Assembly (NCBI RefSeq): GCF_900176385.1
Contig: NZ_FWXN01000002.1
Coordinates: 186,001-250,000 of the forward strand
DNA length: 64,000 nucleotides
Origin: Janibacter indicus
Lineage (GTDB): Bacteria; Actinomycetota; Actinomycetes; Actinomycetales; Dermatophilaceae
Direction of reading: 5' to 3'
The notes below the pieces were generated by a model that was not told the DNA's origin, searched no databases, and was given only the letters and a program-made list of their open reading frames with translations. Positions 53,688 through 62,156 of the stretch are shown here, piece after piece. The translations under genes and the position numbers were made by a program. The stretch's first letter is position 1. Each line of letters begins with the position of its first letter.

Positions 53688-55213
53688 GTCCCCGCCCCCA
53701 CGGTCGCGGCGGACACGCGCTCGAGCCCGCCGAGGCTGCGCACCACCTGCACGCGGTCGCACGACTCGGCGTAGAGAGGCAGGTCGCAGCTGCCGAGGCC
53801 CCACGAGTAGCGCGGCTCGGGCGTGAGCCAGATGACCGAGCGCACCCGCCGGGCGATCTCCTCGAAGACCTCGATCCGCGGGTCGTTGCCGTTGTTGCGC
53901 CCGTCGCCGAGGACGATGACCGTCGTGCGCCGGTTGAGCGCGCCGCCGTACTGCTCGAGGAAGACCTCGAAGGCGGACCCGAAGTCGGAGTCGGCGTCGA
54001 CGTCGAGCACCCCACCCGCGGGCAGGCCGGACATGACGAGCGACAGCGCCTCCTCGACGGGGTGGTCGGCGAAGAGGTCGGTGATCTCGACGCAGTCCTG
54101 GACGAAGGCGAAGGAGCGAACCTTGGCCGCCACGGACTGCAGCGAGTGGACGAGGTGGAGCATGAAGCGCGAGGTCTGCCGCACCGACAGCGAGACGTCG
54201 CACAGCACGAGCAGCCGCGGCCGGTCCTCGACCTTGCTCACCGTGACGGGGCGGAAGGGCACGCCGTCGTAGCGCATGTTGCGGCGCATCGTCAGCCGGC
54301 CGTCGATCGTCCCGCGGGCCGCGGTGTGCCGCCGGGGGCGGGGCGCGCCGTGCAGCGAGCGCAGCAGCCGGCGGATCGAGTCCTCGAGCGCGGCCCGGTC
54401 GGCCTCGTCGACGGTCTCGGCCTGGGCCGCCTCGATCTCGCGCATCTCCAGCTCGGCCTCGCGGGCCATGAGCTCCTCGAGGAATCCCTTGAGCCGCTCG
54501 GGCAGCGCGTCGAGGAAGGGCTGCAGCGCCTCGCGCAGCGCCGCCATCTCCGGTCCCTCGTCCTCGTCGCCCTCGGGCAGGTCGGAGGACTCGTCGAGCC
54601 ACGCGAGCAGGGCCATCTCCTGCGCGACGCTCAGCTCGGCGTCGACCTGCATGCCCGGTCGGCGGGCGAGGTCGCCCGGTGCCCCGGGGTTGTGCAGCCG
54701 CGAGGTGGAGATCTGCACGCGCGCGGCCTCGTCAGGGCCGGCCTGGGTCCCGTCGGACAGGACGATCTCGTCGGTGAGGTTGGCCATGTCGAGGCGGTTG
54801 GCCTCCTGGTGCAGGTTGTACTGCTGCGCCATGTCCTCGGGCCGGAAGAAGTCGTGCAGGTCGACCGGCTTGCCGTGCGAGTGACCGTCCTGCGGCATGT
54901 CACCCGGCTCCTCTGACAGGGAGAACTCGGTGAGCTCGCCGTCGTCGGAGAGGTCGTCGTGGCTGTGCCCGTGCTCGGGGTCCTGGGTGAGCACCGGCCG
55001 CAGCGAGAAGAAGCGGTCGAAGGTCTCGTCGAAGACCGGCATGTCCCGGCGGTCCTTGATGAGGCTGACCGCGAGGGCGGCCCGGAGGACCTCGCGGTCC
55101 TCCAGGACGCCCGGCTGCGCGGCGGCCTTCAGCCCGTCGATGGCCTCGGCGACGCTCGCCGGGACACCCCGCAGCCGCAGGATCCGCACGAAGCGGTGGA
55201 GGGTGGTCTCCAT
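53684..55213 (-). CDS. VWA-domain protein (CoxE-like) of the mno operon
   Basis: A 509-residue protein. The N-terminus reads METTLHRFVRILRLRGVPASVAEAIDGLKAA. An acidic region follows with two His motifs (EHGHSHDD near residues 78-85 and DGHSHGK near 107-113), then a helical middle. A C-terminal von Willebrand A domain starts RPRLLVLCDVSLSVRQTSRFML (MIDAS D-x-S-x-S) with TTVIVLGDGRNNGNDPRIEVFEEI. CoxE-type VWA proteins work with MoxR AAA+ ATPases to insert metals or mature metalloenzymes. Gene lies 14 bp downstream of the MoxR gene and overlaps mftM. Likely client: Mno. Confidence 0.85.
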   Translation of the reverse strand: METTLHRFVRILRLRGVPASVAEAIDGLKAAAQPGVLEDREVLRAALAVSLIKDRRDMPVFDETFDRFFSLRPVLTQDPEHGHSHDDLSDDGELTEFSLSEEPGDMPQDGHSHGKPVDLHDFFRPEDMAQQYNLHQEANRLDMANLTDEIVLSDGTQAGPDEAARVQISTSRLHNPGAPGDLARRPGMQVDAELSVAQEMALLAWLDESSDLPEGDEDEGPEMAALREALQPFLDALPERLKGFLEELMAREAELEMREIEAAQAETVDEADRAALEDSIRRLLRSLHGAPRPRRHTAARGTIDGRLTMRRNMRYDGVPFRPVTVSKVEDRPRLLVLCDVSLSVRQTSRFMLHLVHSLQSVAAKVRSFAFVQDCVEITDLFADHPVEEALSLVMSGLPAGGVLDVDADSDFGSAFEVFLEQYGGALNRRTTVIVLGDGRNNGNDPRIEVFEEIARRVRSVIWLTPEPRYSWGLGSCDLPLYAESCDRVQVVRSLGGLERVSAATVGAGT

Positions 55214-55226
55214 CGTCGCTCCCTCC

Positions 55227-56417
55227 TCACAGGGGGCGCTTGCGCGCGCCCCGACCGGCGAAGGAGCGGTCGCCCTGACCCGGTGTCACCTTGCGGGAGG
55301 TCCCGAGACCCCCGGGTGCTCCGTAGTAGTCGGTGTCGTGGCGGCCGGGGGCGTCCTTCGCCTTGCGGGCCTCGCGCCCGTCGACGTCGTCGTCCCCGTG
55401 GTCGGAGCCGTGGGGATGAGGGTGGTCGTGCGTGTGGTCGTGCCCGTGCCCGTGGTCGTGCCCCTCGGGGACGACGGCATTGGGGTCGACGAGCTTGGGC
55501 AGCGCCTCGCCGGCACGGCGCAGGTCGCGGTCGTACTTGACGACGACGCTCAGCGTGTCCGACAGCAGGGTCGCGTCGAGCTCGTCGACCCCGAGGACGG
55601 CGAGCGTGCGCGCCCAGTCGATGGTCTCGGAGATGCTCGGCGCCTTGCGCAGCTCGAGCTCGCGCAGGCCGCGGACGATCTCGACGAGGCGCGCGGCGAG
55701 CGCGTCCTGCAGCCCGGTCTCCTTGGAGCGCAGGATGTCCAGCTCGCGCTCGGGGCTCGGGTAGTCGAGGAAGAGGTGCAGGCAGCGGCGCTTGAGCGCG
55801 GCTGACAGGTCGCGGGTGTTGTTGGAGGTCAGCACGACGAGCGGCAGGTGCGTCGCCTCGATCGTCCCGATCTCGGGGATGGAGATCTGGAACTCGGAGA
55901 GCAGCTCGAGCAGGACCGCCTCGAGGGCCTCGTCGGCGCGGTCGACCTCGTCGATGAGCAGCACGACGGGCTCCTCGCTCGTGATCGCCTCGAGGAGCGG
56001 GCGGGCGGCGAGGAAGCGCTCGGAGAAGAAGATGCTGTCGTGCGCCGAGATCTGGTCGACGGCCTCGGTGAGGTCGGCGGCGTCGGAGACGATCTGCCCG
56101 ATCTTCTCCCGCAGGATCTGCGTGTAGAGCAGCTGCTTGCCGTAGTCCCACTCGTAGAGGGCCTTCGACTCGTCCTGGCCCTCGTAGCACTGCAGGCGGA
56201 TGAGGCGGCGTCCGGTCACCTCGGCGAGGCTCTGGGCCAGCTGCGTCTTGCCCACGCCGGCCGGCCCCTCGAGGAGGACCGGCTTCTCCAGGCGGGTCTG
56301 GAGGAAGACGGTGGTCGCGAGCTTGCGGTCGGCGAGGTACCCGTGCTCGCGGAACTGCTCGATGGTGTCCTCGACGCTCGCGAGGGCGGGCACGGCGTCC
56401 GTCGTGGTGGTGGACAT
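55227..56417 (-). CDS. MoxR-type AAA+ ATPase with His-rich insert
   Basis: A 396-residue MoxR ATPase. It has KPVLLEGPAGVGKTQLAQSLAEVTG (Walker A), EEPVVLLIDEVDRADEALEAVLLELLSEF (Walker B) and LPLVVLTSNNTRDLSAALKRRCLHLFLDYPSP (sensor 1, arginine finger). The lid domain follows. At residues about 314-340 is an exceptional His tract alternating with Asp and Gly (GHDHGHGHDHTHDHPHPHG), not part of the usual fold, probably a metal-binding loop. Second gene of the mno operon. Family members remodel metalloenzymes with VWA partners. Confidence 0.9.
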   Translation of the reverse strand: MSTTTTDAVPALASVEDTIEQFREHGYLADRKLATTVFLQTRLEKPVLLEGPAGVGKTQLAQSLAEVTGRRLIRLQCYEGQDESKALYEWDYGKQLLYTQILREKIGQIVSDAADLTEAVDQISAHDSIFFSERFLAARPLLEAITSEEPVVLLIDEVDRADEALEAVLLELLSEFQISIPEIGTIEATHLPLVVLTSNNTRDLSAALKRRCLHLFLDYPSPERELDILRSKETGLQDALAARLVEIVRGLRELELRKAPSISETIDWARTLAVLGVDELDATLLSDTLSVVVKYDRDLRRAGEALPKLVDPNAVVPEGHDHGHGHDHTHDHPHPHGSDHGDDDVDGREARKAKDAPGRHDTDYYGAPGGLGTSRKVTPGQGDRSFAGRGARKRPL

Positions 56418-56516
56418 GGCGCTCCTGTCGGTGGTTCGTCCGGGGGTGCGGCGGTCCCCCTTCGTCCTCCTACCCGGTGGGGACGAAGGGGGACCGCCGC
56501 GGCTTGGTGAGGTGCG

Positions 56517-57809
56517 TCAGCTGATGAGGTCGTCGAGGTCACCGGTCATGCAGTGCTCGACGACGGGGCGCACGGTCTCGAAGGTGCACTCCTTGGCGTT
56601 GCCCGGGGTGCAGGCGTCGCCGAGGACGTGGTTGGTGATGCGGTCGACGTCCGCGGCGTCACCCTTGATCTCCGGGGAGTTCTTGTAGTACTCCGTCGGC
56701 CCGGTGCCCAGGCGGTTCTTGGAGTAGCTGTCCTGGGTGACGTCGACGAAGCGCTCGGGGATGCCCACGTCGCGCAGCAGCCGGATCGACGCCTCGAGCG
56801 CGGCGTCGGCGGCCTGCACCTTGGTCATGCCGTGGGTGTCGACGCCCATGGCCTCCGCGATGTCGGCGAAGCGGCCGTAGCAGGCGGGCATGTTGAAGGC
56901 CCACACGCGCGGCAGGGCGATGGCGTTGTTGAGCCCGTGGTGCGTGTCGTAGAAGGCGCTCACCGCGTGGCTGATCGAGTGGATGATGCCGAGGCCACCG
57001 GAGTTGAAGGCCTGGGCGGCGATGTACTGGGCGTACATCATGCCCTCGCGGCCCTTGAGGTCCTGGCCGTTCCAGACCGCCTCGCGCAGGTTCTCGGAGG
57101 TGAGCTTGATGGCGCGGATCGCGTTGCCGAGCGAGGGCTCGAAGTTCAGCCGCGAGACGTAGGGCTCGGAGGCGTGCGCGAGGACGTCGAAGCCACACTG
57201 GGCGGTGTAGTCGATCGGGCAGTCGTAGTAGAGCACCGGGTCGTCGACGGCGAGGCTGGCGACGGACGCGTCGTCGAAGGCGACGTACTTGTGGGGGTTG
57301 TCCGGGTCGGTCGTCGTGTCGGTGATGACGTAGGCCCACGAGGTCTCGGAGCCGGTGCCGGCCGTGGTGGAGACCGCGATGTGCGGCGGGTTCTTCGGGT
57401 TCTCGGACATGTTGAAGCCCTCGAACTCGTTGACATTGCGACCGTCGTGCGCGACGGAGATGCGCGCGCCCTTGCAGGCGTCGTGCGCGGAGCCGCCGCC
57501 GATGGAGACGAAGGAGTCGCAGGAGTTCTCCTGATAGAGCGCCACGGAGTCCATGACGTTGTAGTCCTTGGGGTTGGACTCGACCTTGTCGTAGACGACG
57601 ACCTCGAGGCCGTGGTACCTCATCGACTCGACGATGTTCTTGACGATGTCCGTGCCGCGCAGGCCGGTCGTCATGACGAGCGTCTTGCGGAAGCCGAGCT
57701 TGAGGGCCTCCGGACCGATCATCTCCCAGGCGCCGGGACCCATCATGGCGCGCGGGAAGGGGTGGAACTCCTTGATCGGGAATGGCTTGAGCAGCTCATC
57801 AACCTGCAT
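56517..57809 (-). CDS. mno: NDMA-dependent methanol/alcohol dehydrogenase
   Basis: A 430-residue group III alcohol dehydrogenase of the MDO/Mno nicotinoprotein type. It starts MQVDELLKPFPIKEFHPFPRAMMGPGAWEMIG and carries FVSIGGGSAHDACKGARI, TTAGTGSETSWAYVITDTTTDP and the metal site FDVLAHASEPYVSRL to GGLGIIHSISHAVSAFYDTHHGLNNAIALPRVWAFN (Asp, His residues). These enzymes keep NAD tightly bound and pass electrons to mycofactocin. AGGAG lies upstream of ATG 57809. Operator-like palindrome at 57917-57932. First gene of mno-moxR-vwa-mftM. Confidence 0.93.
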   Translation of the reverse strand: MQVDELLKPFPIKEFHPFPRAMMGPGAWEMIGPEALKLGFRKTLVMTTGLRGTDIVKNIVESMRYHGLEVVVYDKVESNPKDYNVMDSVALYQENSCDSFVSIGGGSAHDACKGARISVAHDGRNVNEFEGFNMSENPKNPPHIAVSTTAGTGSETSWAYVITDTTTDPDNPHKYVAFDDASVASLAVDDPVLYYDCPIDYTAQCGFDVLAHASEPYVSRLNFEPSLGNAIRAIKLTSENLREAVWNGQDLKGREGMMYAQYIAAQAFNSGGLGIIHSISHAVSAFYDTHHGLNNAIALPRVWAFNMPACYGRFADIAEAMGVDTHGMTKVQAADAALEASIRLLRDVGIPERFVDVTQDSYSKNRLGTGPTEYYKNSPEIKGDAADVDRITNHVLGDACTPGNAKECTFETVRPVVEHCMTGDLDDLIS

Positions 57810-57916
57810 GGCGGGTCTCCTTTGACCGGGGGTGGGTTGCTCTCGGAACCTAGGGCGGCGGTGCACCGGCCGGACAGTCCAGAGTCCAGATCCCCACCCC
57901 CGTGGCAGGTGCCCAC

Positions 57917-57932
57917 CTGCCCGATCGGGCAG
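57917..57932. promoter_or_regulatory. Shared alcohol-regulon palindrome, copy 2 (mno promoter)
   Basis: CTGCCCGATCGGGCAG, a perfect 16-bp palindrome inside CCCACC...GGGC, 108 bp upstream of the mno start and 77 bp after the mftF stop. It differs from the 49389 copy at only two symmetric positions, which preserve the symmetry. Confidence 0.75.
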
Positions 57933-58009
57933 GGCCCTGCAGAGCGCCCGGACGTGGGTCATCGCCCCGCGGTGCCGGCTCGGCTCGTGGGGCGAAGGGA
58001 GGGCCGCCG

Positions 58010-59395
58010 TCAGCCGCCGGGACGGCGGGGCAGGAGGGCTCCGAGGGACCGGGCTCGCGTGGCGCCGACCCAGAGGCCGGCGCCGTAGGCGAGGTCGTCG
58101 AGGCGGCGGCTGATCGGGTCGTAGGTCGCCTCGGGGTGGTCGGTCCGGGCGACGACGACGTCGACGAGCAGCGAGGTGACGAGGGCTCGACGCACGGTGC
58201 TGCTGCGGGTCGCGGCGACGGCGGCGAGCGGCCACCAGTGGCGCAGCAGCAGCGCGGTCTCCTGCCGGACGGCCCAGCCGAGGCCCTGGGCGCCGAGGCG
58301 CACGGCGAGCTCGCGCCGCTGCGGCCCCTCGGGCAGTCGTCGGTCGAGCGAGCGCACGCCCCAGAGCAGGCCGAAGCCGGCCACGGGCAGCGACCAGCGG
58401 CGGCGGGCGAGCACGGCCGCGGCGGTGACGGCCATCGTCGCGGACATGACGGCGGGGGCGCCCTTGCGCCCGTGGCGGGCGGCGAGGCCGGCGCCGCCGG
58501 TGCCGTAGAGGAACTTGCGGCCGAGCCAGCCGCCGACGGTGGCGCGGGTGTCGTGCCAGGCGATCTCGTCGGGGTCGTAGCGCACGGTCTGGCCGGCGTC
58601 GACGAGCCGCCAGACGAGGTCGACGTCCTCGCCGACGCGCATGTCCTCGGCAAATCCGCCGGCGGCGCGCAGCCGGTCGACGCGGGCCACGAGGCAGGCG
58701 CTGGGCAGCCACCCGACGGCGGCCCCCGGCCGCACCGAGCAGGCGCGGCGCCCGAGGGCGAGCGAGGAGACCTGCTCGTCGTAGCGCTCGAACCACGCGG
58801 GGTCGTCGGCGCGGGCCCGGCTGCGCACGAGGGGCCCGACGAGCGCTACCTGGTCGTCGGCGAAGTGTCGGGCCAGCCGGCGCAGCATCGCAGCGTCGGC
58901 CTGGACGTCGGAGTCGACGAGCGCGACGAAGGGGGTCTCCACCGCGAGAACGCCGGCGTTGCGGGCCCCGGCGGGGCCGAGGTTGACGGGCAGGGAGATG
59001 ACCCGCGCGCCGTGGTCGGCGGCGACCCGGGCGACCGCGTCGGGGTCGTGCGACGCATCATCGACGACGATGCAGCGCAGTCCGTCGAGGGCGTCGAGGG
59101 CTCGTGCGAGCTGCTCGGGCCGGTCGCGGATCGGGATGACGACGGTGATCTCCGACGGGTCGGGGCCGGCGCCGTGGAGCACGGGGTCGGCGAGGTTGCC
59201 GTCGACGAGGCGGGCGACGAGGGGCTCGTCGGCGGGGCCGCGCACGACGAGGCGACCGTCGACGACGCGCTCGCGGGCGGCGGCGCCCAGGCGCACGGCC
59301 CGCAGCGGGGAGCCGCCGACGAGCAGGCCGTCGTCGTAGGCCCGCACGTCGTGGCGGATCCGGGCCTCGTAGCCGGGGGCAAACCGGGTGGTCAT
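58010..59395 (-). CDS. mftF: Mycofactocin glycosyltransferase
   Basis: A 461-residue family-2 glycosyltransferase. The N-terminal extension (MTTRFAPGYEARIRHDVRAYDDGLLVGGSPLRAVRLG) is characteristic of MftF. The catalytic domain has VVIPIRDRPEQLARALDALDG, FVALVDSDVQADAAMLRRL (DSD metal motif) and GFAEDMRVGEDVDLVWRLVDAGQTVRYDPDEIAWHD. C-terminal hydrophobic segments may associate with the membrane. It extends a beta-1,4-glucan on the mycofactocin aglycone. ATGA overlap with the SDR gene. Confidence 0.92.
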   Translation of the reverse strand: MTTRFAPGYEARIRHDVRAYDDGLLVGGSPLRAVRLGAAARERVVDGRLVVRGPADEPLVARLVDGNLADPVLHGAGPDPSEITVVIPIRDRPEQLARALDALDGLRCIVVDDASHDPDAVARVAADHGARVISLPVNLGPAGARNAGVLAVETPFVALVDSDVQADAAMLRRLARHFADDQVALVGPLVRSRARADDPAWFERYDEQVSSLALGRRACSVRPGAAVGWLPSACLVARVDRLRAAGGFAEDMRVGEDVDLVWRLVDAGQTVRYDPDEIAWHDTRATVGGWLGRKFLYGTGGAGLAARHGRKGAPAVMSATMAVTAAAVLARRRWSLPVAGFGLLWGVRSLDRRLPEGPQRRELAVRLGAQGLGWAVRQETALLLRHWWPLAAVAATRSSTVRRALVTSLLVDVVVARTDHPEATYDPISRRLDDLAYGAGLWVGATRARSLGALLPRRPGG

Positions 59396-60177
59396 CCGCT
59401 GAACCCCCCGTCGGCGGCGACGACGCCGCCGTTGAGCGCGGCTCCGGCGGGGGAGCAGCACAGGCTCACGGTGGCGGCGATCTCGTCGGGGTCGAGGGGG
59501 CGGCGGAGCAGCTGGTGCTCGGCGAGGTGCTCGCTCGTCGTGCCGTAGAGGGCGGCCGTCGCCGCGAGCATCGGGGTGTCGGTGCCGCCGGGGCTCACGG
59601 CGACGGCGGTGACGCCGGTGCCGACGAGGTCGGCGGCGAGCCCGCGCACCATGCCGACGACGGCGTGCTTGGCGGCGTTGTAGGCGGCGAGGTGGAAGAG
59701 GCCGCGCCCTCCGGCCGCGGAGGCGATGGCGACGAACCGGCCGCCCGAGGGGTCCGGCCCAGCGAGCATCGCGGGGACGGCGGCGGCCGCGGTGTGCCAG
59801 ACGCCGAGCGCGTCGACCTGCCAGAGCAGGTCGAGCTGGTCGGTCGGTGTCTCCCAGAGGGGTTGGCCTCCGGCGACGATCCCGGCGGCGGCGACCGCGG
59901 CGTCGAGCCGCCCCCACCGCTCGACGGCGTCGACGACCGCGTCGGCCACGGCCGCGGGGTCGCGCACGTCGGCGACCCGGGTGACGACCCGGCCGCCGGC
60001 TCGCGGGTCGGCGGCGACCGACTCGAGGTCGTCGACCGTCGGCATCGGGTAGGGGTGGGCGGTGGGGCCGGCGCACGCGTCGAGCGCGAGGACGTCGTAG
60101 CCCTCCTCCGCGAGACGAAGGGCGGTCGCCGCCCCCATCCCGCGGGCGGCCCCGGTGACGAGCGCGACCCGGTTCAT
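59392..60177 (-). CDS. Mycofactocin-type SDR oxidoreductase
   Basis: A 261-residue SDR. It has ALVTGAARGMGAATALRLAEEG then VLALDACAGPTAHPYPMPTVDDLESVAADPRAGGRVV, a longer insert after the second strand than in ordinary SDRs and typical of mycofactocin-coupled SDRs that hold NAD non-exchangeably. The mid motif is AAGIVAGG, and the catalytic YNAAKHAVVG and VSPGGTDTPML follow. It sits inside the mft operon between mftE and mftF with ATGA overlaps on both sides. Likely a nicotinoprotein using mycofactocin as acceptor; substrate unknown. Confidence 0.85.
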   Translation of the reverse strand: MNRVALVTGAARGMGAATALRLAEEGYDVLALDACAGPTAHPYPMPTVDDLESVAADPRAGGRVVTRVADVRDPAAVADAVVDAVERWGRLDAAVAAAGIVAGGQPLWETPTDQLDLLWQVDALGVWHTAAAAVPAMLAGPDPSGGRFVAIASAAGGRGLFHLAAYNAAKHAVVGMVRGLAADLVGTGVTAVAVSPGGTDTPMLAATAALYGTTSEHLAEHQLLRRPLDPDEIAATVSLCCSPAGAALNGGVVAADGGFSG

Positions 60178-60887
60178 GACGACGGTTCCACCGTGGGCTC
60201 CAGGGCCTGCTCGACGACGTCGTCGACCATCGCGGTGAGGACCGAATTACCCTCGGCGGCGCTCGCTCCGGTCGGGTCGCCGAGCACGCCGTTGGGCGAG
60301 ACGGCGATGACCCCGCCGGCCATCATCGTGGGCAGGATCTCGGCGAGGGGCCGGGTGTCGCCGGGTTCGGCGCGGTCGAGGCGGACGGTCTCGGGGCGCA
60401 GGTGGAGCAGCAGCGAGGTCTCGGTCCGCCCGGCGTGCAGGTCGACGCTCTCGGTGGCGCACGCGGCCCAGCCGACGTCGTGGCCCTCGTCGACGAGCTG
60501 CCCCACGGCGGCGGTCAGCGCCTGGCTGTTGCCGCCGTGCCCGTTGACGAGCAGCACCCGTGGGGCCCAGGTGCGGGCCGAGCGGACGAGCTCGACGACG
60601 ACCTGGCGCAGGACTTCGGTGCCGATCGAGATGGTCCCGGGGAAGTGCTGGTGCTCGCCGCTCGACCCGAGCGCGACGACGGGCGCGACCCACGCCGTCG
60701 TCCCCGCGGCGGTGAGCCGCTCGGCCACGCCCTGGGCGACGGCGGTGGCGATGAGCGCGTCGGTGTCGAGCGGCAGGTGCGGGCCGTGCTGCTCGAGCGA
60801 CCCGACCGGCACGACGAGGAGGTCCACCCCTTCGGCCTCCGCGGAGGCAAGGTGGGCCAGCTCGCGCGGCCGGTCGGGGGAGGGCAT
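60174..60887 (-). CDS. mftE: Mycofactocin precursor peptide peptidase (creatininase fold)
   Basis: A 237-residue creatininase-family metalloprotease. It has VVPVGSLEQHGPHLPLDTDALIATAVAQGVAERL (metal-binding E-Q-H-G...D), VALGSSGEHQHFPGTISIG (H) and RVLLVNGHGGNSQALTAAVGQL (NGHGGN), and ends near ASAAEGNSVLTAMVDDVVEQ. It cuts the MftC-modified peptide to release the Val-Tyr dipeptide AHDP. Start MPSPDRPRELAHL at 60887, five bases after the mftD stop. Overlaps the SDR gene by ATGA. Confidence 0.93.
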   Translation of the reverse strand: MPSPDRPRELAHLASAEAEGVDLLVVPVGSLEQHGPHLPLDTDALIATAVAQGVAERLTAAGTTAWVAPVVALGSSGEHQHFPGTISIGTEVLRQVVVELVRSARTWAPRVLLVNGHGGNSQALTAAVGQLVDEGHDVGWAACATESVDLHAGRTETSLLLHLRPETVRLDRAEPGDTRPLAEILPTMMAGGVIAVSPNGVLGDPTGASAAEGNSVLTAMVDDVVEQALEPTVEPSS

Positions 60888-60892
60888 GCCCG

Positions 60893-62143
60893 TCAGCGCG
60901 TCGTCGCGGCCGCGGGCACACCGAGCTCGCGGTGGAAACCCTCGGGGACGAGCAGGTGCTCGGGGCCCAGCTCGGCGACGGAGGAGAGGGCGAGGCCGCG
61001 CAGGGCGGAGTCGACGCCGCCGTTGAGCAGGTCGAGGACGTTTTCCACCCCGGCCTGGCCGTTGGCGGCGAGCCCCCAGAGGTAGGCCCGGCCGATGAGG
61101 ACGGCCTTGGCGCCGAGGGCGAGGGCCTTGACGACGTCGGAGCCGCGGCGGATGCCGCCGTCCATGACGACGTCGACCTGGTGGCCGACCCGCTGCGAGA
61201 TCGGGTGGACCATGCGGATCGCGGCGGGGGTACCGTCGAGGTTGTTGCCGCCGTGGTTGGACACCGAGATGCCGGCGACGCCGACGTCGACCGCGCGCAG
61301 CGCGTCGTCGACGCGGGAGACACCCTTGAGGACGAAGGGGGTGCCGCTGATCTGCGACCACTGCTCCCGCATCCACGCGACGTCCTGCCAGGAGGGCGGC
61401 GGCGTGGTCATCCACTCGTAGTAGGCACCGAAGAAGGTCGGCGCCTCCCCTCCGGGCGGGGTGAGGTTGGGCGCGGTGAGGTCGGGCAGCTTGCCGGTGT
61501 CGATGAACTGGCGGCCGAAGTCGACGAGCCAGCGAGGCTTCGTCGCGACCTGCGGGGCGAGCCGGATCATCGCCTTGAGGTCGACCTTCTCGGGGATCTC
61601 CGGGCTGCCCCAGTCACGGCCGATGGAGAAGGACCAGTCGAGGGTGGCGATGAGGCCCTTGGCGCCGGCCTCGTGGGCGCGGGTCATCCGCTGGATCATC
61701 GTGTCGCGGTCGCCGGTCCAGTACATCTGGAAGAAGGTCGTCGCTCCGGTGTCGCAGACCTCCTCGACGGACTTCGAGGCGAAGTTGGACAGGCCCATGA
61801 TCGTGCCGCGGGCCGCGGCGGCCCGGGCGACGGCGACCTCGCCGTCGGGGTGGACCGCCTGGACGCCGGTGGGGCTGATGATGACCGGCGAGCCGATCTG
61901 CTGGCCGAAGACGGTCGTCGACTGGTCACGCTCGGGCTGCTGGCCGACGACGTGCGGAGCCAAGCCGATCTCGGCGAAGGCGCTCTGGTTGTCGTCGCGA
62001 CTCTGGCCGCGCTCCGACCCGGCGACGAGTGCGCCGTAGACGGGAGCGGGCAGCTTTTTGCGGGCGCGCTCCTGGGCGACGGCGACGGACTCGAACCACG
62101 GGTTCTGCTTCCAGGGGTTGGTGAGCCACTCGGGCTTGTTCAT
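60893..62143 (-). CDS. mftD: Mycofactocin FMN-dependent oxidase MftD
   Basis: A 416-residue alpha-hydroxyacid-oxidase-like flavoprotein. It has PVIISPTGVQAVHPDGEVAVARAAAARGTIMGLSNF (FMN binding), FQMYWTGDRDTMIQRMTRAHEAGAKGLIATLD, PFVLKGVSRVDDALRAVDVGVAGISVSNHGGNNLDGTPA (conserved Lys, SNHGGN) and VVMDGGIRRGSDVVKALALGAKAVLIGRAYLWGLAANG. It oxidatively deaminates AHDP to premycofactocin, the redox-active dicarbonyl. 13 bp after mftC. Confidence 0.95.
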   Translation of the reverse strand: MNKPEWLTNPWKQNPWFESVAVAQERARKKLPAPVYGALVAGSERGQSRDDNQSAFAEIGLAPHVVGQQPERDQSTTVFGQQIGSPVIISPTGVQAVHPDGEVAVARAAAARGTIMGLSNFASKSVEEVCDTGATTFFQMYWTGDRDTMIQRMTRAHEAGAKGLIATLDWSFSIGRDWGSPEIPEKVDLKAMIRLAPQVATKPRWLVDFGRQFIDTGKLPDLTAPNLTPPGGEAPTFFGAYYEWMTTPPPSWQDVAWMREQWSQISGTPFVLKGVSRVDDALRAVDVGVAGISVSNHGGNNLDGTPAAIRMVHPISQRVGHQVDVVMDGGIRRGSDVVKALALGAKAVLIGRAYLWGLAANGQAGVENVLDLLNGGVDSALRGLALSSVAELGPEHLLVPEGFHRELGVPAAATTR

Positions 62144-62156
62144 CGTCTCGTCCTCG

